Shown: positions 15,177 to 23,186, counted from the stretch's first letter. The stretch is DNA of 48,335 nucleotides from Amycolatopsis rifamycinica (GCF_000695625.1 NZ_JMQI01000034.1:1-48335); one strand, 5' to 3'. Notes: generated by a model not told the origin, from the sequence alone. Program-made: numbers and translations.

Positions 15177-16700
15177 ATGTGGGGAAGAGCCGGAAAACGT
15201 CCTGCCGCGCTTGCGGTCGCGGGCCTCGCGGTCGCGGCCGGGGTCGTCACGTCGACGACGGCGGTGTCGTCCGCGCGTGAGACGAGCGCCGCGTTCGCGT
15301 GCCGCGTCACCTACTCGGCCAACGACTGGGAAAGCGGTTTCAGCCTCGTCGTCGGGATCGCCAACGTCGGCTCCGCGCCGGCCGACGGCTGGACGCTGAC
15401 CTACTCCTACGCCGGCAACCAGACCCTTCAGCAGGGCTGGTCGGGTACCTGGACGCAGTCCGGCAAGCAGGTCACCGTGACCAACGCGAGCTGGAACGGC
15501 ACCATCGCGGCCGGTGGTTCGGTCAGCGCCGGCGCGAACTTCTCCTACAGCGGCACCAACACCGCCCCCGCCGAATTCGCGGTCAACGGCGCCACGTGCA
15601 CCGGAACGCCGCCGACCACGGCGACCACCCCGATCACCAAGCCGACGACGACCACGACGACCAGCACGCCACCGCCGCCGGGACCGGCGCCCGCGTTGCA
15701 CGTCTCGGGCAACAAGCTGCTCACCGCCGACGGGAAGCCCTACCGGCTGCTCGGCGTCAACCGGGCCAGCGGCGAGTTCGCCTGCGTGCAGGGCAAGGGC
15801 ATGTGGGACAGCGGCCCGGTCGACCAGGCCTCGGTCGACGCGATGAAGGCGTGGAACATCCACGCCGTGCGGATCCCGCTCAACGAGGACTGCTGGCTCG
15901 GCCTGTCCGGCACGCCCAGCGGCGCCCCCTACCAGCAGGCCGTCAAGGACTACGCGAAACTCCTGGCCGCCAACGGGATCACCCCGATCCTCGACCTGCA
16001 CTGGACGCACGGCCAGTACACCGGCACCTCTTCCGCCTGCACCGACGTCAACGCCACCTGCCAGAAGCCGATGCCCAGCCGTCAGTACACGCCGACGTTC
16101 TGGAGCCAGGTGGCCACCGCGTTCAAGGGCGACAACGCCGTGGTGTTCGACCTTTTCAACGAGCCCTACCCGGACGCGGCCGCCAACTGGTCCGACGCGG
16201 CCGCCGCGTGGCGGTGCCTGCGCGACGGCGGCACCTGCACCGGGATCACCTACCCGGTCGCGGGAATGCAGGAGCTGGTCGACGCCGTCCGCGCGACCGG
16301 CGCCGTGAACGTGGTGATGACCGCCGGCCTCACGTGGACGAACGACCTCACGCAGTGGCTGGCGTACAAGCCCACGGACCCGGCGGGCAACCTGGTGGCC
16401 TCCTGGCACACCTACAACTTCAACGCCTGCGTCACGGTGTCCTGCTGGGACAGCCAGATCGGGGCGGTCGCGGCCCAGGTGCCGGTGCAGGCCGGGGAAA
16501 TCGGCCAGAACAGCTGCGCGCACGACTACATCGACCAGGTCATGGCCTGGCTGGACGCGCACAACCTCGGCTACACGGCCTGGACGTGGAACCCGTGGGG
16601 CTGCAGCGGCGGCAACGTGCTGATCGAGGACTACGCCGGCACGCCGACCAAGACCTACGGCGAGGGCTTCCGGGCCCACCTCCTGACGGTCAACCCGTGA
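15177..16700 (+). CDS. secreted GH5 endoglucanase with N-terminal CBM2
   Basis: A 507-residue secreted cellulase. The signal peptide is MWGRAGKRPAALAVAGLAVA. A CBM2 cellulose-binding module (about residues 40-135: CRVTYSANDWESGFSLVVGI, GWSGTWTQSGKQVTV) is followed by a Thr/Pro linker and a GH5 catalytic domain from about 180. The acid/base Glu329 lies in VVFDLFNEPYPD and the nucleophile Glu441 in VQAGEIGQ. It cleaves internal beta-1,4-glucosidic bonds outside the cell; products could feed the GH1-containing uptake locus at 29087-34016. ATG 15177 has AAGGGAG upstream and gives the cleanest signal peptide; a GTG at 15159 is in frame but less likely. Controlled by the CebR-type box at 15127. Confidence 0.95.
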   Translation: MWGRAGKRPAALAVAGLAVAAGVVTSTTAVSSARETSAAFACRVTYSANDWESGFSLVVGIANVGSAPADGWTLTYSYAGNQTLQQGWSGTWTQSGKQVTVTNASWNGTIAAGGSVSAGANFSYSGTNTAPAEFAVNGATCTGTPPTTATTPITKPTTTTTTSTPPPPGPAPALHVSGNKLLTADGKPYRLLGVNRASGEFACVQGKGMWDSGPVDQASVDAMKAWNIHAVRIPLNEDCWLGLSGTPSGAPYQQAVKDYAKLLAANGITPILDLHWTHGQYTGTSSACTDVNATCQKPMPSRQYTPTFWSQVATAFKGDNAVVFDLFNEPYPDAAANWSDAAAAWRCLRDGGTCTGITYPVAGMQELVDAVRATGAVNVVMTAGLTWTNDLTQWLAYKPTDPAGNLVASWHTYNFNACVTVSCWDSQIGAVAAQVPVQAGEIGQNSCAHDYIDQVMAWLDAHNLGYTAWTWNPWGCSGGNVLIEDYAGTPTKTYGEGFRAHLLTVNP

Positions 16701-16730
16701 GCTCGAAGAGGGGTGCGACGCGCTGATCGC

Positions 16731-16767
16731 GACCGGGGTGCGGCGAGCCACTCGCCGCACCCCGGTC
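16731..16767. terminator. hairpin terminator after the cellulase gene
   Basis: GACCGGGGTGCGGCGAG (16731-16747) pairs perfectly with 16751-16767 across a 3-nt loop (CCA), a 17-bp stem 30 nt after the cellulase stop. Confidence 0.85.
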
Positions 16768-16821
16768 GTCCGTGCGAGTCTTCGGGGCGCACGCACCGCT
16801 CGCCGTCACCCGGGGGACCTC

Positions 16822-17664
16822 ATGGGCAAGCTCCTGCTCATCGCGCTGCTGGCGGCCTTCGCGCTGGCGCCGTCGCCCGGTCCCGCCGGCCGGAACGACC
16901 CGCGAGGCGGTGACCCGCGAGGCGGCGATCCCTTCGGCCCGGACCTGCGGGCGCGGATCGCCCGGGCGCAGGCCTACGCCGACAGCCGGCCCGGCGTCAC
17001 CGGGATCGTCCTGCGGGACCGCTGGACCGGCGCCGTCCACCGCGGCCCGGCCGCCGGCACGCTCATCTGGGCCTGCTCCACGCCGAAGCTCGCCATGGCC
17101 GTCGACCTGCTGCTGCGCGCCGACTCCGGCGCCGTGACGCTGACCGCCGAAGACCGCGATCTCCTCCACCGGATGCTCCACTCCAGCGACGACGCCGCCG
17201 CCCACGCGCTGTGGACCCGCTACGGCGGCGAGGCCGAATTCGGCCGTCGGTTTCCTTCCTACGGAATGACCGACATGCGGTTCAGCGACCGGCACCCGCA
17301 CCACTGGGGCTGGATCCGCACCACCGCGAACGACCTGGACCGGCTGATCGAGTACGTCCTGACCCGGCTGCCCGCGCGGCACCGCGACTACCTGGTCCGT
17401 GAGCTGCGCACCGTCGACGTCAACCAGCAGTGGGGTGTCTGGGGCGCCGGGCCGGCCGCCCGGCCGGGCAACAAGAACGGCTGGGCCGACGACAACGACG
17501 ACGGTTCGTGGATCATGAACTCCGTCGGTTTCGCGGGCCCGGGCGAGCGGTACACCCTGGCCCTGATGAACGACACCCGGGTGATTTCCGGCGGCTACGA
17601 GGCCGGCCAGGAGACCACCACCAAGATCGCCGAAATCCTGTTCAGCGGGTATTTCCACCCGTGA
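16822..17664 (+). CDS. secreted serine hydrolase (class A beta-lactamase-like fold)
   Basis: A 280-residue exported protein. The signal peptide is MGKLLLIALLAAFALAPSPG. It has an SxxK motif at Ser86-Lys89 (CSTPKLAMAVDLLL), an SxN-like SSDDAAAHALW near residue 119 and a KTG-like KNGWADD about residue 220. These define the penicillin-binding/beta-lactamase fold. The SDN and KTG motifs are degenerate, so it is more likely a peptidase-like or uncharacterised envelope hydrolase than a resistance enzyme. A short RGGDP repeat follows the signal peptide (RGGDPRGGDP). CGGGGGA precedes ATG 16822. It is separated from the cellulase by the terminator at 16731. Confidence 0.75.
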   Translation: MGKLLLIALLAAFALAPSPGPAGRNDPRGGDPRGGDPFGPDLRARIARAQAYADSRPGVTGIVLRDRWTGAVHRGPAAGTLIWACSTPKLAMAVDLLLRADSGAVTLTAEDRDLLHRMLHSSDDAAAHALWTRYGGEAEFGRRFPSYGMTDMRFSDRHPHHWGWIRTTANDLDRLIEYVLTRLPARHRDYLVRELRTVDVNQQWGVWGAGPAARPGNKNGWADDNDDGSWIMNSVGFAGPGERYTLALMNDTRVISGGYEAGQETTTKIAEILFSGYFHP

Positions 17665-17758
17665 CATCGGCGCCCCATTCAGGGGCTTTCCGAGGGCATC
17701 CGTGTTTATGGGGGCACCGTGCGTAGCCCCTGTGTGGTCTGTGTATGCTCCGGTATCG

Positions 17759-17787
17759 CTTGACCGGGTGATCACTCACCCGAATCA
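17759..17787 (+). promoter_or_regulatory. promoter-like element with inverted repeat
   Basis: TTGACC (17759-17764) resembles a -35. Its spacer carries CGGGTGA (17765-17771) and TCACCCG (17776-17782), a perfect 7-bp dyad with a 4-nt centre, and a weak -10 GAATCA follows. This suggests an operator-controlled promoter for the surface protein. Confidence 0.35.
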
Positions 17788-17858
17788 GTGGCCGCCGTGG
17801 TCGGGGATGTGATCTCACGCGGCCCTACCGGCGTGGTTCGGGCTCGGATAGGAGATTT

Positions 17859-19010
17859 ATGCAGGTCAGGTCAGCTCTCGTGCGTGGCGGGATCGCGGTG
17901 CTCGCCGCGGCCGCCGCCACCATGGTCGGCGCCCCCGCCGCCCTCGCGGACGACGGCGCCGCGCGCGGCCGGGTCATCGAAGCAACAAGCACGACCGGCT
18001 ACCGGGTCAACCTCGACCACGGTGACCCCTACGCCAAGCTGTTCGACTTCAAGCTGTCGGACGGCAAGTCGCTGAAGCTCTACTGCGTCCAGATCAGCGT
18101 CCACATGCGCACCGACGTCGACATGGTCGAGCGGCCGTGGAACAAGTACCCGGACGCCTCCTCGCCGTTCACGAAGAACAGCGACAAGATCAACTGGGTG
18201 CTGCACCACGGTTACCCGGGCGTCAAGCTCGACGCGATCGAGGCCGCCCTCGGCAAGCAGGGCGTCAAGGTCCACGACGGCCTCTCCCCGCAGGAGGCGA
18301 TCACCGCGACGCAGGCCGCGGTGTGGCACTTCAGCGACGGCGTGAACCTCGACCTGAAGAAGCCGCTGAAAGAAGACAACCCGGCCGAGGCCAACGCCGA
18401 CGTCGCCGCGCTGTACAGCTACCTCGTCGGCGACCTGAACAAGGGCATCGGCGAGCAGCCGAAGCCGACCCTGAACATCGCGGGGCCGAAGGCCGAGGGC
18501 AAGGCCGGCACCAAGATCGGCCCGTTCGAGGTCGCCACGTCCGGTGACGTCACGTCGCTGACCACCGAGCTGCCCGAGGGCGTCAAGGTCACCGACGCCG
18601 ACGGCAAGGAGCTGAAGGCCGCCGACGTCAAGGACGGCAGCAAGCTGTTCGTCGACGTCCCGGCCGGCACCAAGCCGGGCAACGGCTCGTTCTCGCTGAA
18701 GGCCAGCGGCGAGCTGGACACCGGCCGCCTGTTCGTCGCGGAGAACTACGCACGGCAGCCGGCGCAGTCGCTGATCGTCGCCGACTCGGAGAAGACCCAG
18801 GTGACGGCGAAGGCGGCCGCGAGCTGGACCGAGGCGGGTGCCCCGGCCACCAGCCCGGCGCCGACCACCCCCGCGGGTGGCGCGCCTTCCGGTGGCGGCG
18901 AGCTCGCCAACACCGGTGTCGACGCCGCGGTTCCGTTCGGCATCGGCGGCCTGCTGCTCGGCGGCGGCGCGCTGATGCTGCTGCTGAACCGGCGCCGCAG
19001 CCGCGCGTAA
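17859..19010 (+). CDS. TQXA thioester-domain surface protein with LAxTG sorting signal
   Basis: A 383-residue wall-anchored protein. The signal peptide ends near ALADDGA. The thioester domain shows the Cys in SLKLYCVQISVH and the Gln in TATQAAVWHFSDG, the pair that forms an internal thioester in TQXA adhesins. A beta-rich domain (about residues 200-310) and a Pro/Ala spacer follow. The C-terminal sorting signal is ELANTG, then a hydrophobic helix and RRRSRA. LANTG fits the LAxTG preference of class E sortases. The only sortase in this window is class F, so the anchoring enzyme is elsewhere. GGAG precedes ATG 17859. Its own terminator follows. Confidence 0.9.
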   Translation: MQVRSALVRGGIAVLAAAAATMVGAPAALADDGAARGRVIEATSTTGYRVNLDHGDPYAKLFDFKLSDGKSLKLYCVQISVHMRTDVDMVERPWNKYPDASSPFTKNSDKINWVLHHGYPGVKLDAIEAALGKQGVKVHDGLSPQEAITATQAAVWHFSDGVNLDLKKPLKEDNPAEANADVAALYSYLVGDLNKGIGEQPKPTLNIAGPKAEGKAGTKIGPFEVATSGDVTSLTTELPEGVKVTDADGKELKAADVKDGSKLFVDVPAGTKPGNGSFSLKASGELDTGRLFVAENYARQPAQSLIVADSEKTQVTAKAAASWTEAGAPATSPAPTTPAGGAPSGGGELANTGVDAAVPFGIGGLLLGGGALMLLLNRRRSRA

Positions 19011-19023
19011 CGCAGTACCACCG

Positions 19024-19056
19024 AACGGGGCCGGTCCACTGTGGACCGGCCCCGTT
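19024..19056. terminator. hairpin terminator after the surface-protein gene
   Basis: AACGGGGCCGGTCCAC (19024-19039) pairs with 19041-19056. The near-perfect long stem starts 13 nt after the stop codon. Confidence 0.85.
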
Positions 19057-19069
19057 CCGCTGTCCGGTA

Positions 19070-19096
19070 CCCGACGATCGGATTGCGATCATCGGG
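19070..19096. promoter_or_regulatory. interrupted dyad upstream of the AraC gene
   Basis: CCCGA-C-GATCG (19070-19080) and CGATC-A-TCGGG (19086-19096) flank a 5-nt centre. A TAGACT -10 (19129-19134) lies downstream, so this may be the operator of the AraC-type gene. Confidence 0.35.
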
Positions 19097-19204
19097 GCAA
19101 AAACGGCGAATCACCCGCGTATCGATCTAGACTTCCCGGCCATGCGCGGTACGACCGTTCCGCCAGGGACGCCTTGCCGGACCCCGCGGCCGGGGGAGCT
19201 GCCG

Positions 19205-20032
19205 ATGCACCGGCTGGAGGTGCCCGCCCCGCCCGCGCCCCCGTTCGCCGTCGGCACCTTCGACACGATCGGGCCGCTGTCCCGCGCGGACTTCCCGCAC
19301 CGGCACACCTTCCACGAGCTGGTCCACGTCACCGGCGGCACCGGCGCGCACGTGGTCGACACCGCGCGCTGGCCGCTGCGGCCGCCGCACTTCGGCGTCA
19401 TCGCGCCCGGGCAGGTGCACCAGTGGGCAGGGGTCCGGGACCTCACCGGGCACGTCGTGCTGTTCACCGACGACTTCCTGCTCGACCACCCGGCCGACCG
19501 GGAGCTCCTGCGGCGGCTGAGCGAACGGCCGTGGCTGCACCTGGACGGCGACGCCGACGCGCGCGTCACGCGGCTGATCGCCGACCTGGAGGACGAGTAC
19601 CGCCGCGGCGGCGAGAGCACCGAGTCGGTGCTGCGGGCGCTGGTGCACGTCCTCCTCGTGCGGGCGGGACGGCTGCTGGGCACGCCGCCGCCCCCGCCCG
19701 CCGGCGCGGTGGCGGCGGAGTTCGTCCGGCTCGCCGGCCGTCCCGGACCGGGGCCGTGGTCGGTGCGCGCGCACGCCGGACGCCTCGGCGTCACCCCCGG
19801 CCACCTCACCGAGGCGGTGAAGGCCGCGACCGGCCGCACGGCCGCGCAGCTGCTGCGCGAGGCCCGGGTCCGGGAGGCGCAGCGGTTCCTGCTCCGGACG
19901 GACCTCACCGTGCGCCAGGTCGCGAGCCGGGTCGGGTTCGCCGACCCGGCCTACTTCTGCCGGTTCTTCCGCCGCGAAACCGGGCTGACCCCCGGTGCTT
20001 TCCGGCGCGGCGGGGAGAAGCACCACGACTGA
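19205..20032 (+). CDS. AraC-family transcriptional regulator
   Basis: A 275-residue regulator with an N-terminal cupin-like sensor (FPHRHTFHELVHVTGGTGAH, FGVIAPGQVHQWAG). The C-terminal AraC domain has two HTHs (SVRAHAGRLGVTPGHLTEAV and LTVRQVASRVGFADPAYFCR) ending FRRETGLTPGAFRR. ATG 19205 has GGGGGAG five bases upstream. However, TAGACT (19129-19134) lies exactly 7 nt before an in-frame ATG at 19142, the arrangement of leaderless actinobacterial genes, which would add 21 residues. The secreted dioxygenase 81 nt downstream on the same strand is its probable target. Confidence 0.88.
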   Translation: MHRLEVPAPPAPPFAVGTFDTIGPLSRADFPHRHTFHELVHVTGGTGAHVVDTARWPLRPPHFGVIAPGQVHQWAGVRDLTGHVVLFTDDFLLDHPADRELLRRLSERPWLHLDGDADARVTRLIADLEDEYRRGGESTESVLRALVHVLLVRAGRLLGTPPPPPAGAVAAEFVRLAGRPGPGPWSVRAHAGRLGVTPGHLTEAVKAATGRTAAQLLREARVREAQRFLLRTDLTVRQVASRVGFADPAYFCRFFRRETGLTPGAFRRGGEKHHD

Positions 20033-20113
20033 CCGATTGCGTCCATCGCCGCCGCCCGGGTGCGCTGCCTACGTTCGAGGGGATCCCCGGACGTTCCCCA
20101 CGAGGAGCCAGGC

Positions 20114-20914
20114 ATGGACGAAGAGAACAAGCTCAGCCGCAAGACCGTGCTCAAGGCCGCGCTGGCCGCGGGTGTCGCCGCACCGGTCGCGCTGATCGGC
20201 GGCCCGGCGCTGGCCCGCGCGAACGCCGTCGGCGGCACGGCACCGGAGCTCACGCCGGCCTGCCACGACGGCGACGAGCCGACGATCGAGCAGACCGAGG
20301 GCCCCTACTTCAAGCCGAATTCGCCCGAACGGACCAGCCTCGTCACGCCCGGGACCCCGGGCACCCGGCTGACCGTGACCGGGTACGTCTTCGGCCGCGC
20401 GTGCCTGCCGGTGAACCGCGCGCTGCTGGACTTCTGGCAGGCGGACGTCAACGGCGCCTACGACAACACCGGCTACACCTTCCGCGGGCACCAGTACACC
20501 GACGCCCAGGGCGCGTTCACGCTGTCGACGATCGTGCCGGGCCTCTACCCGGGCCGGACCCGGCACATCCACGTGAAGGTCCAGGCGCCCGGCCGTCCGG
20601 TCCTGACCACGCAGCTCTACTTCCCCGGCGAGCCGCGCAACAACACCGACTCGATCTTCGACGCACGGCTGCTGATGACCGTGCGGGACAACGGTTCCGC
20701 GAAGGAAGGCGCCTTCGACTTCGTGCTCGACGTCCCGCAGGCGCCGACGTCGGCGTCCACCCCGCCCGGGGGCACCTCCTGGGCGGTGGGCACCGCGTAC
20801 GCGGCGGGTGCCCGGGTCACCTACGGCGGCCGCGGTTACGGCTGCCTGCAGGCGCACACCGCCCAGCCGGGCTGGGAACCCCCGGCCGTCCCGGCGCTGT
20901 GGCGGGGGGAGTGA
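20114..20914 (+). CDS. secreted intradiol ring-cleavage dioxygenase with C-terminal CBM5/12-like module
   Basis: A 266-residue exported enzyme. The N-terminal signal is SRKTVLKAALAAGVAAPVAL. The intradiol dioxygenase domain (about residues 50-215) shows QTEGPYF, LLDFWQADVNGAYDN and YPGRTRHIHVKV, supplying the two Tyr and two His ligands expected for Fe(III). A short C-terminal module (SWAVGTAYAAGARVTYGGRG...WEPP...LWRG) has the Trp/Tyr pattern of chitin/cellulose-binding CBM5/12. A lignocellulose-degrading Streptomyces is known to have this same fusion (SACTE_2871). It would open catechol-type rings of lignin-like aromatics while bound to polysaccharide. CGAGGAG precedes ATG 20114. Confidence 0.92.
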   Translation: MDEENKLSRKTVLKAALAAGVAAPVALIGGPALARANAVGGTAPELTPACHDGDEPTIEQTEGPYFKPNSPERTSLVTPGTPGTRLTVTGYVFGRACLPVNRALLDFWQADVNGAYDNTGYTFRGHQYTDAQGAFTLSTIVPGLYPGRTRHIHVKVQAPGRPVLTTQLYFPGEPRNNTDSIFDARLLMTVRDNGSAKEGAFDFVLDVPQAPTSASTPPGGTSWAVGTAYAAGARVTYGGRGYGCLQAHTAQPGWEPPAVPALWRGE

Positions 20915-20978
20915 TCGCGGCCGAGGCTGCGCACGTTGGGGGTCGACGCCGGCCCGCGGGCCTGCCAGATTGGGGGCC

Positions 20979-21725
20979 ATGACGATTTCGCTCGACGCCG
21001 CGGAGTGGGTCCGGCGCTTCCACCGGGCGCCGTCCGCCGCGGCGCGGCTCGTGTGCTTCCCGCACGCCGGGGGAGCGGCCAGCTACTTCCACCCGGTTTC
21101 GGCGGCGCTGGCGCCCGCGGTGGAGGTGCTGGCCGTGCAGTACCCGGGCCGCCAGGACCGGCACGCCGAAACCCCGGTGGACGACCTGTTCGTGCTGGCC
21201 GACCGGCTGGCGGACGTGCTGGCCCCGGAGCTGGCCGGGCCGGTGGCGTTCTTCGGCCACAGCATGGGCGCCAGCGTGGCGTTCGAGGTCGCCCGGCGGC
21301 TCGAGGCGCGGGGAACGCGGCTGCTGGCCCTGTTCGTTTCGGGTCGCCGCGGCCCGACGGTCCACCACGACGACCGCGTCCACGAAAAGGGCGACGAAGA
21401 GCTGCTGGCCGAGGTCAAGCGCCTGGGCGGAACCGGCGCGGCGGTGCTGGACGACGAGGACATCCGCAGCATGGTGCTCCCGGCGCTGCGGAGTGATTAC
21501 AAGGCGGCGGAGCTGTACCACTACCGCCCGGGCCCGGACGTCGCCTGCCCGATCGTGGCCCTGGTCGGCGACAGCGATCCCAAGGTGACCGAGGCCGAGG
21601 CCCGCGAGTGGGCGGCGCGGACGTCGGCGGCCTTCGAGCTGAAGACGTACCCGGGCGGCCACTTCTACCTGAACGACCACACCGCGGCGATCATCCGGCT
21701 GATCTCGGACCGGCTCACCGCCTGA
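20979..21725 (+). CDS. type II thioesterase (alpha/beta hydrolase)
   Basis: A 248-residue editing thioesterase of the GrsT/RifR type. It shows RLVCFPHAGGAASYFHPVSA, the nucleophile elbow GHSMGAS (Ser95), Asp in LVGDSDPKV and catalytic His in YPGGHFYLN near residue 228. Such enzymes free mis-primed acyl or aminoacyl groups from polyketide or non-ribosomal peptide carrier proteins. No PKS or NRPS is present in this window, so it is either an orphan acting in trans or has another acyl substrate. TGGGGG precedes ATG 20979. Convergent with the chitinase gene across a pair of hairpins. Confidence 0.9.
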   Translation: MTISLDAAEWVRRFHRAPSAAARLVCFPHAGGAASYFHPVSAALAPAVEVLAVQYPGRQDRHAETPVDDLFVLADRLADVLAPELAGPVAFFGHSMGASVAFEVARRLEARGTRLLALFVSGRRGPTVHHDDRVHEKGDEELLAEVKRLGGTGAAVLDDEDIRSMVLPALRSDYKAAELYHYRPGPDVACPIVALVGDSDPKVTEAEAREWAARTSAAFELKTYPGGHFYLNDHTAAIIRLISDRLTA

Positions 21726-21789
21726 ACCGGCGGGCGCGGCCCGGCCCCGCCCCGGCCCCGCCCCGCCTCGCCGTCCGGCCCCGGCCCGA

Positions 21790-21819
21790 GGGCGGCACTT
21801 TCACGTGAAAGTGCCGCCC
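21790..21819. terminator. perfect 30-nt palindrome, probable terminator
   Basis: GGGCGGCACTTTCAC (21790-21804) is followed directly by its exact reverse complement (21805-21819). The core ACTTTCACGTGAAAGT is notable. It sits between convergent genes and may serve both. Confidence 0.7.
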
Positions 21820-21842
21820 GGGGCGCCGTCGGCGGTGCTGAA

Positions 21843-21865
21843 CGGGCGGGGACGTGCCCCGCCCG
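21843..21865. terminator. hairpin terminator of the chitinase gene
   Basis: CGGGCGGGG (21843-21851) pairs with CCCCGCCCG (21857-21865) over a 5-nt loop, 8 nt beyond the chitinase stop codon on the minus strand. Confidence 0.6.
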
Positions 21866-21872
21866 CCTCGGC

Positions 21873-22952
21873 TCAGCAGTACAGGTTCGCGCCCGGGTCG
21901 ACGCCCAGGACCGAGGTGATCTGGCGGTACTTCGACACCCGGCTCTCGACCTGGGCCGGGTTGCCGCCGTTGCACTCGATCGAACCGTTGATGCTGCGGA
22001 TCGTCTCACCGAAGCCGCGGCTGTTGACCATCGCGTTGTGCGGGGTCATCGTGCCCGGGCCGCTCTGGGTGTTCCAGTACCAGAGGCCGGTCTTCCACGC
22101 CACGGCCGCGTTCTGCTCCACCTGCCAGGGGTTGCCGAGCAGGTCGATGCCGAGCGCGTCGCCGGCCGCCTTGTAGTTGAAGTTCCAGCTCAGCTGGATC
22201 GGGCCGCGGCCGTAGTACGCGGACTGGCCAGCCGGGCAGCCGTAGGGCTGGTTCCAGTCGCAGTAGTGCGGGTAGTTGGCCGTGTTCTGCTCGACGATGT
22301 ACACCAGCCCGCCGGTTTCGTGGTCGACGTTGGCGAGGAACGCCGCCGCTTCCTGCTTCTTCACCGTGTCGCTGCCGGTGGTGGCGAAGCCGGGGTACGC
22401 CGACAGCGCCGCGGTGAGACCGCTGTAGGTGTAGAAGGAGTTCCGGCCCGGGAAGATCTGGTTGAACTGGGCTTCGCTCACCACGAACGCGCCCGGGTTG
22501 CCCGGGTTGCCGGGGTCCGTGCCGCCACCGCAGCTGTAGGGCTCCCAGTACCAGGTGCTGATCACGGGGTCGTAACCCGGGTTGGCGTTCTTGGCGCGGT
22601 AGTAGCCGCCGTTGGTGTAGCGGACGATCGCGCCGACGTCGTACCACTGGCCCGCCACCCAGTTCGGGTAACTGCAGGTGGTGCCGCCCCCGCCGTCACA
22701 GCTGTAGGGCTCCCAGTACCAGGTGCTGATCACGGGGTCATAGCCCGGGTTGGCGTTCTTGGCGCGGTAGTAGCCGCCGTTGGTGTACCGCACGACGGCA
22801 CCGACGTCGTACCACTGCCCGGCCACCCAGTTCGGCGCGCTGCACGCGGCGGCGGCCGCCTGCGGGGCCTGCCCGGTGACGGCGGGCACGCCGAACACCA
22901 GCCCGGCGACGGCGGCGACAGCGGACAGGATCGCGACAAGGCGTCTTCTCAA
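21873..22952 (-). CDS. secreted GH19 chitinase with two N-terminal chitin-binding modules
   Basis: A 359-residue exported chitinase. The signal peptide (LRRRLVAILSAVAAVAGLVF) is followed by two nearly identical CBM5/12-type modules (about residues 37-85 and 93-141; each WVAGQWYDVGA(V/I)VRYTNGG). A Gly/Pro linker leads to a GH19 catalytic domain with FLANVDHETGG, where the Glu is the general acid, plus YYGRGPIQLSWNFNY. It hydrolyses chitin outside the cell. The in-frame ATG at 23027 has no ribosome site. TTG 22952 has AAGGAG ten bases upstream and begins directly with a signal peptide, so it is preferred. A DasR-type box lies about 115 nt upstream. Confidence 0.93.
   Translation of the reverse strand: MRRRLVAILSAVAAVAGLVFGVPAVTGQAPQAAAAACSAPNWVAGQWYDVGAVVRYTNGGYYRAKNANPGYDPVISTWYWEPYSCDGGGGTTCSYPNWVAGQWYDVGAIVRYTNGGYYRAKNANPGYDPVISTWYWEPYSCGGGTDPGNPGNPGAFVVSEAQFNQIFPGRNSFYTYSGLTAALSAYPGFATTGSDTVKKQEAAAFLANVDHETGGLVYIVEQNTANYPHYCDWNQPYGCPAGQSAYYGRGPIQLSWNFNYKAAGDALGIDLLGNPWQVEQNAAVAWKTGLWYWNTQSGPGTMTPHNAMVNSRGFGETIRSINGSIECNGGNPAQVESRVSKYRQITSVLGVDPGANLYC
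22531..22680. repeat. CBM-coding tandem duplication, copy nearest the catalytic domain
   Basis: About 150 bp encoding the second chitin-binding module. It repeats the segment at 22699-22848 with a period of 168 bp (56 codons) and only scattered substitutions, mostly silent. Confidence 0.85.
22699..22848. repeat. CBM-coding tandem duplication, N-terminal copy
   Basis: Partner of 22531-22680. Long stretches are base-identical (for example TCCCAGTACCAGGTGCTGAT in both), which points to a recent duplication or gene conversion. Confidence 0.85.
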
Positions 22953-23064
22953 GACTCGCTCACTCCTTCGGCCACGACGGAACCCGGGCGCGTGGGCGCC
23001 GGGTGTCGAACAGGGGGGTGTGCTCATCCGGCCGAGACGAACGTGACACCGGTCACTAGACCAG

Positions 23065-23080
23065 ATTGGTCTAGTCCAGT
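23065..23080. promoter_or_regulatory. DasR-type operator (dre-like) upstream of the chitinase
   Basis: ATTGGTCTAGTCCAGT matches 14 of 16 positions of the dre consensus built on TGGTCTAGACCA. DasR is the GntR-family GlcNAc-6P sensor that represses chitinase genes in Streptomyces. An adjacent CACTAGACCAGA (from 23055) looks like a second degenerate half, together giving the dyad CTAGACCA/TGGTCTAG (23057-23075). Confidence 0.65.
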
Positions 23081-23186
23081 CAAGATTGCCGGGGTGTCAC
23101 GGGCAAGCGTTGTGCGCGAACGTCCACCGCCGCTGGACGGGTGGGGCGGGCGACGCGGCATCGGAGCCGCGTGCCCGCCCGGCACG

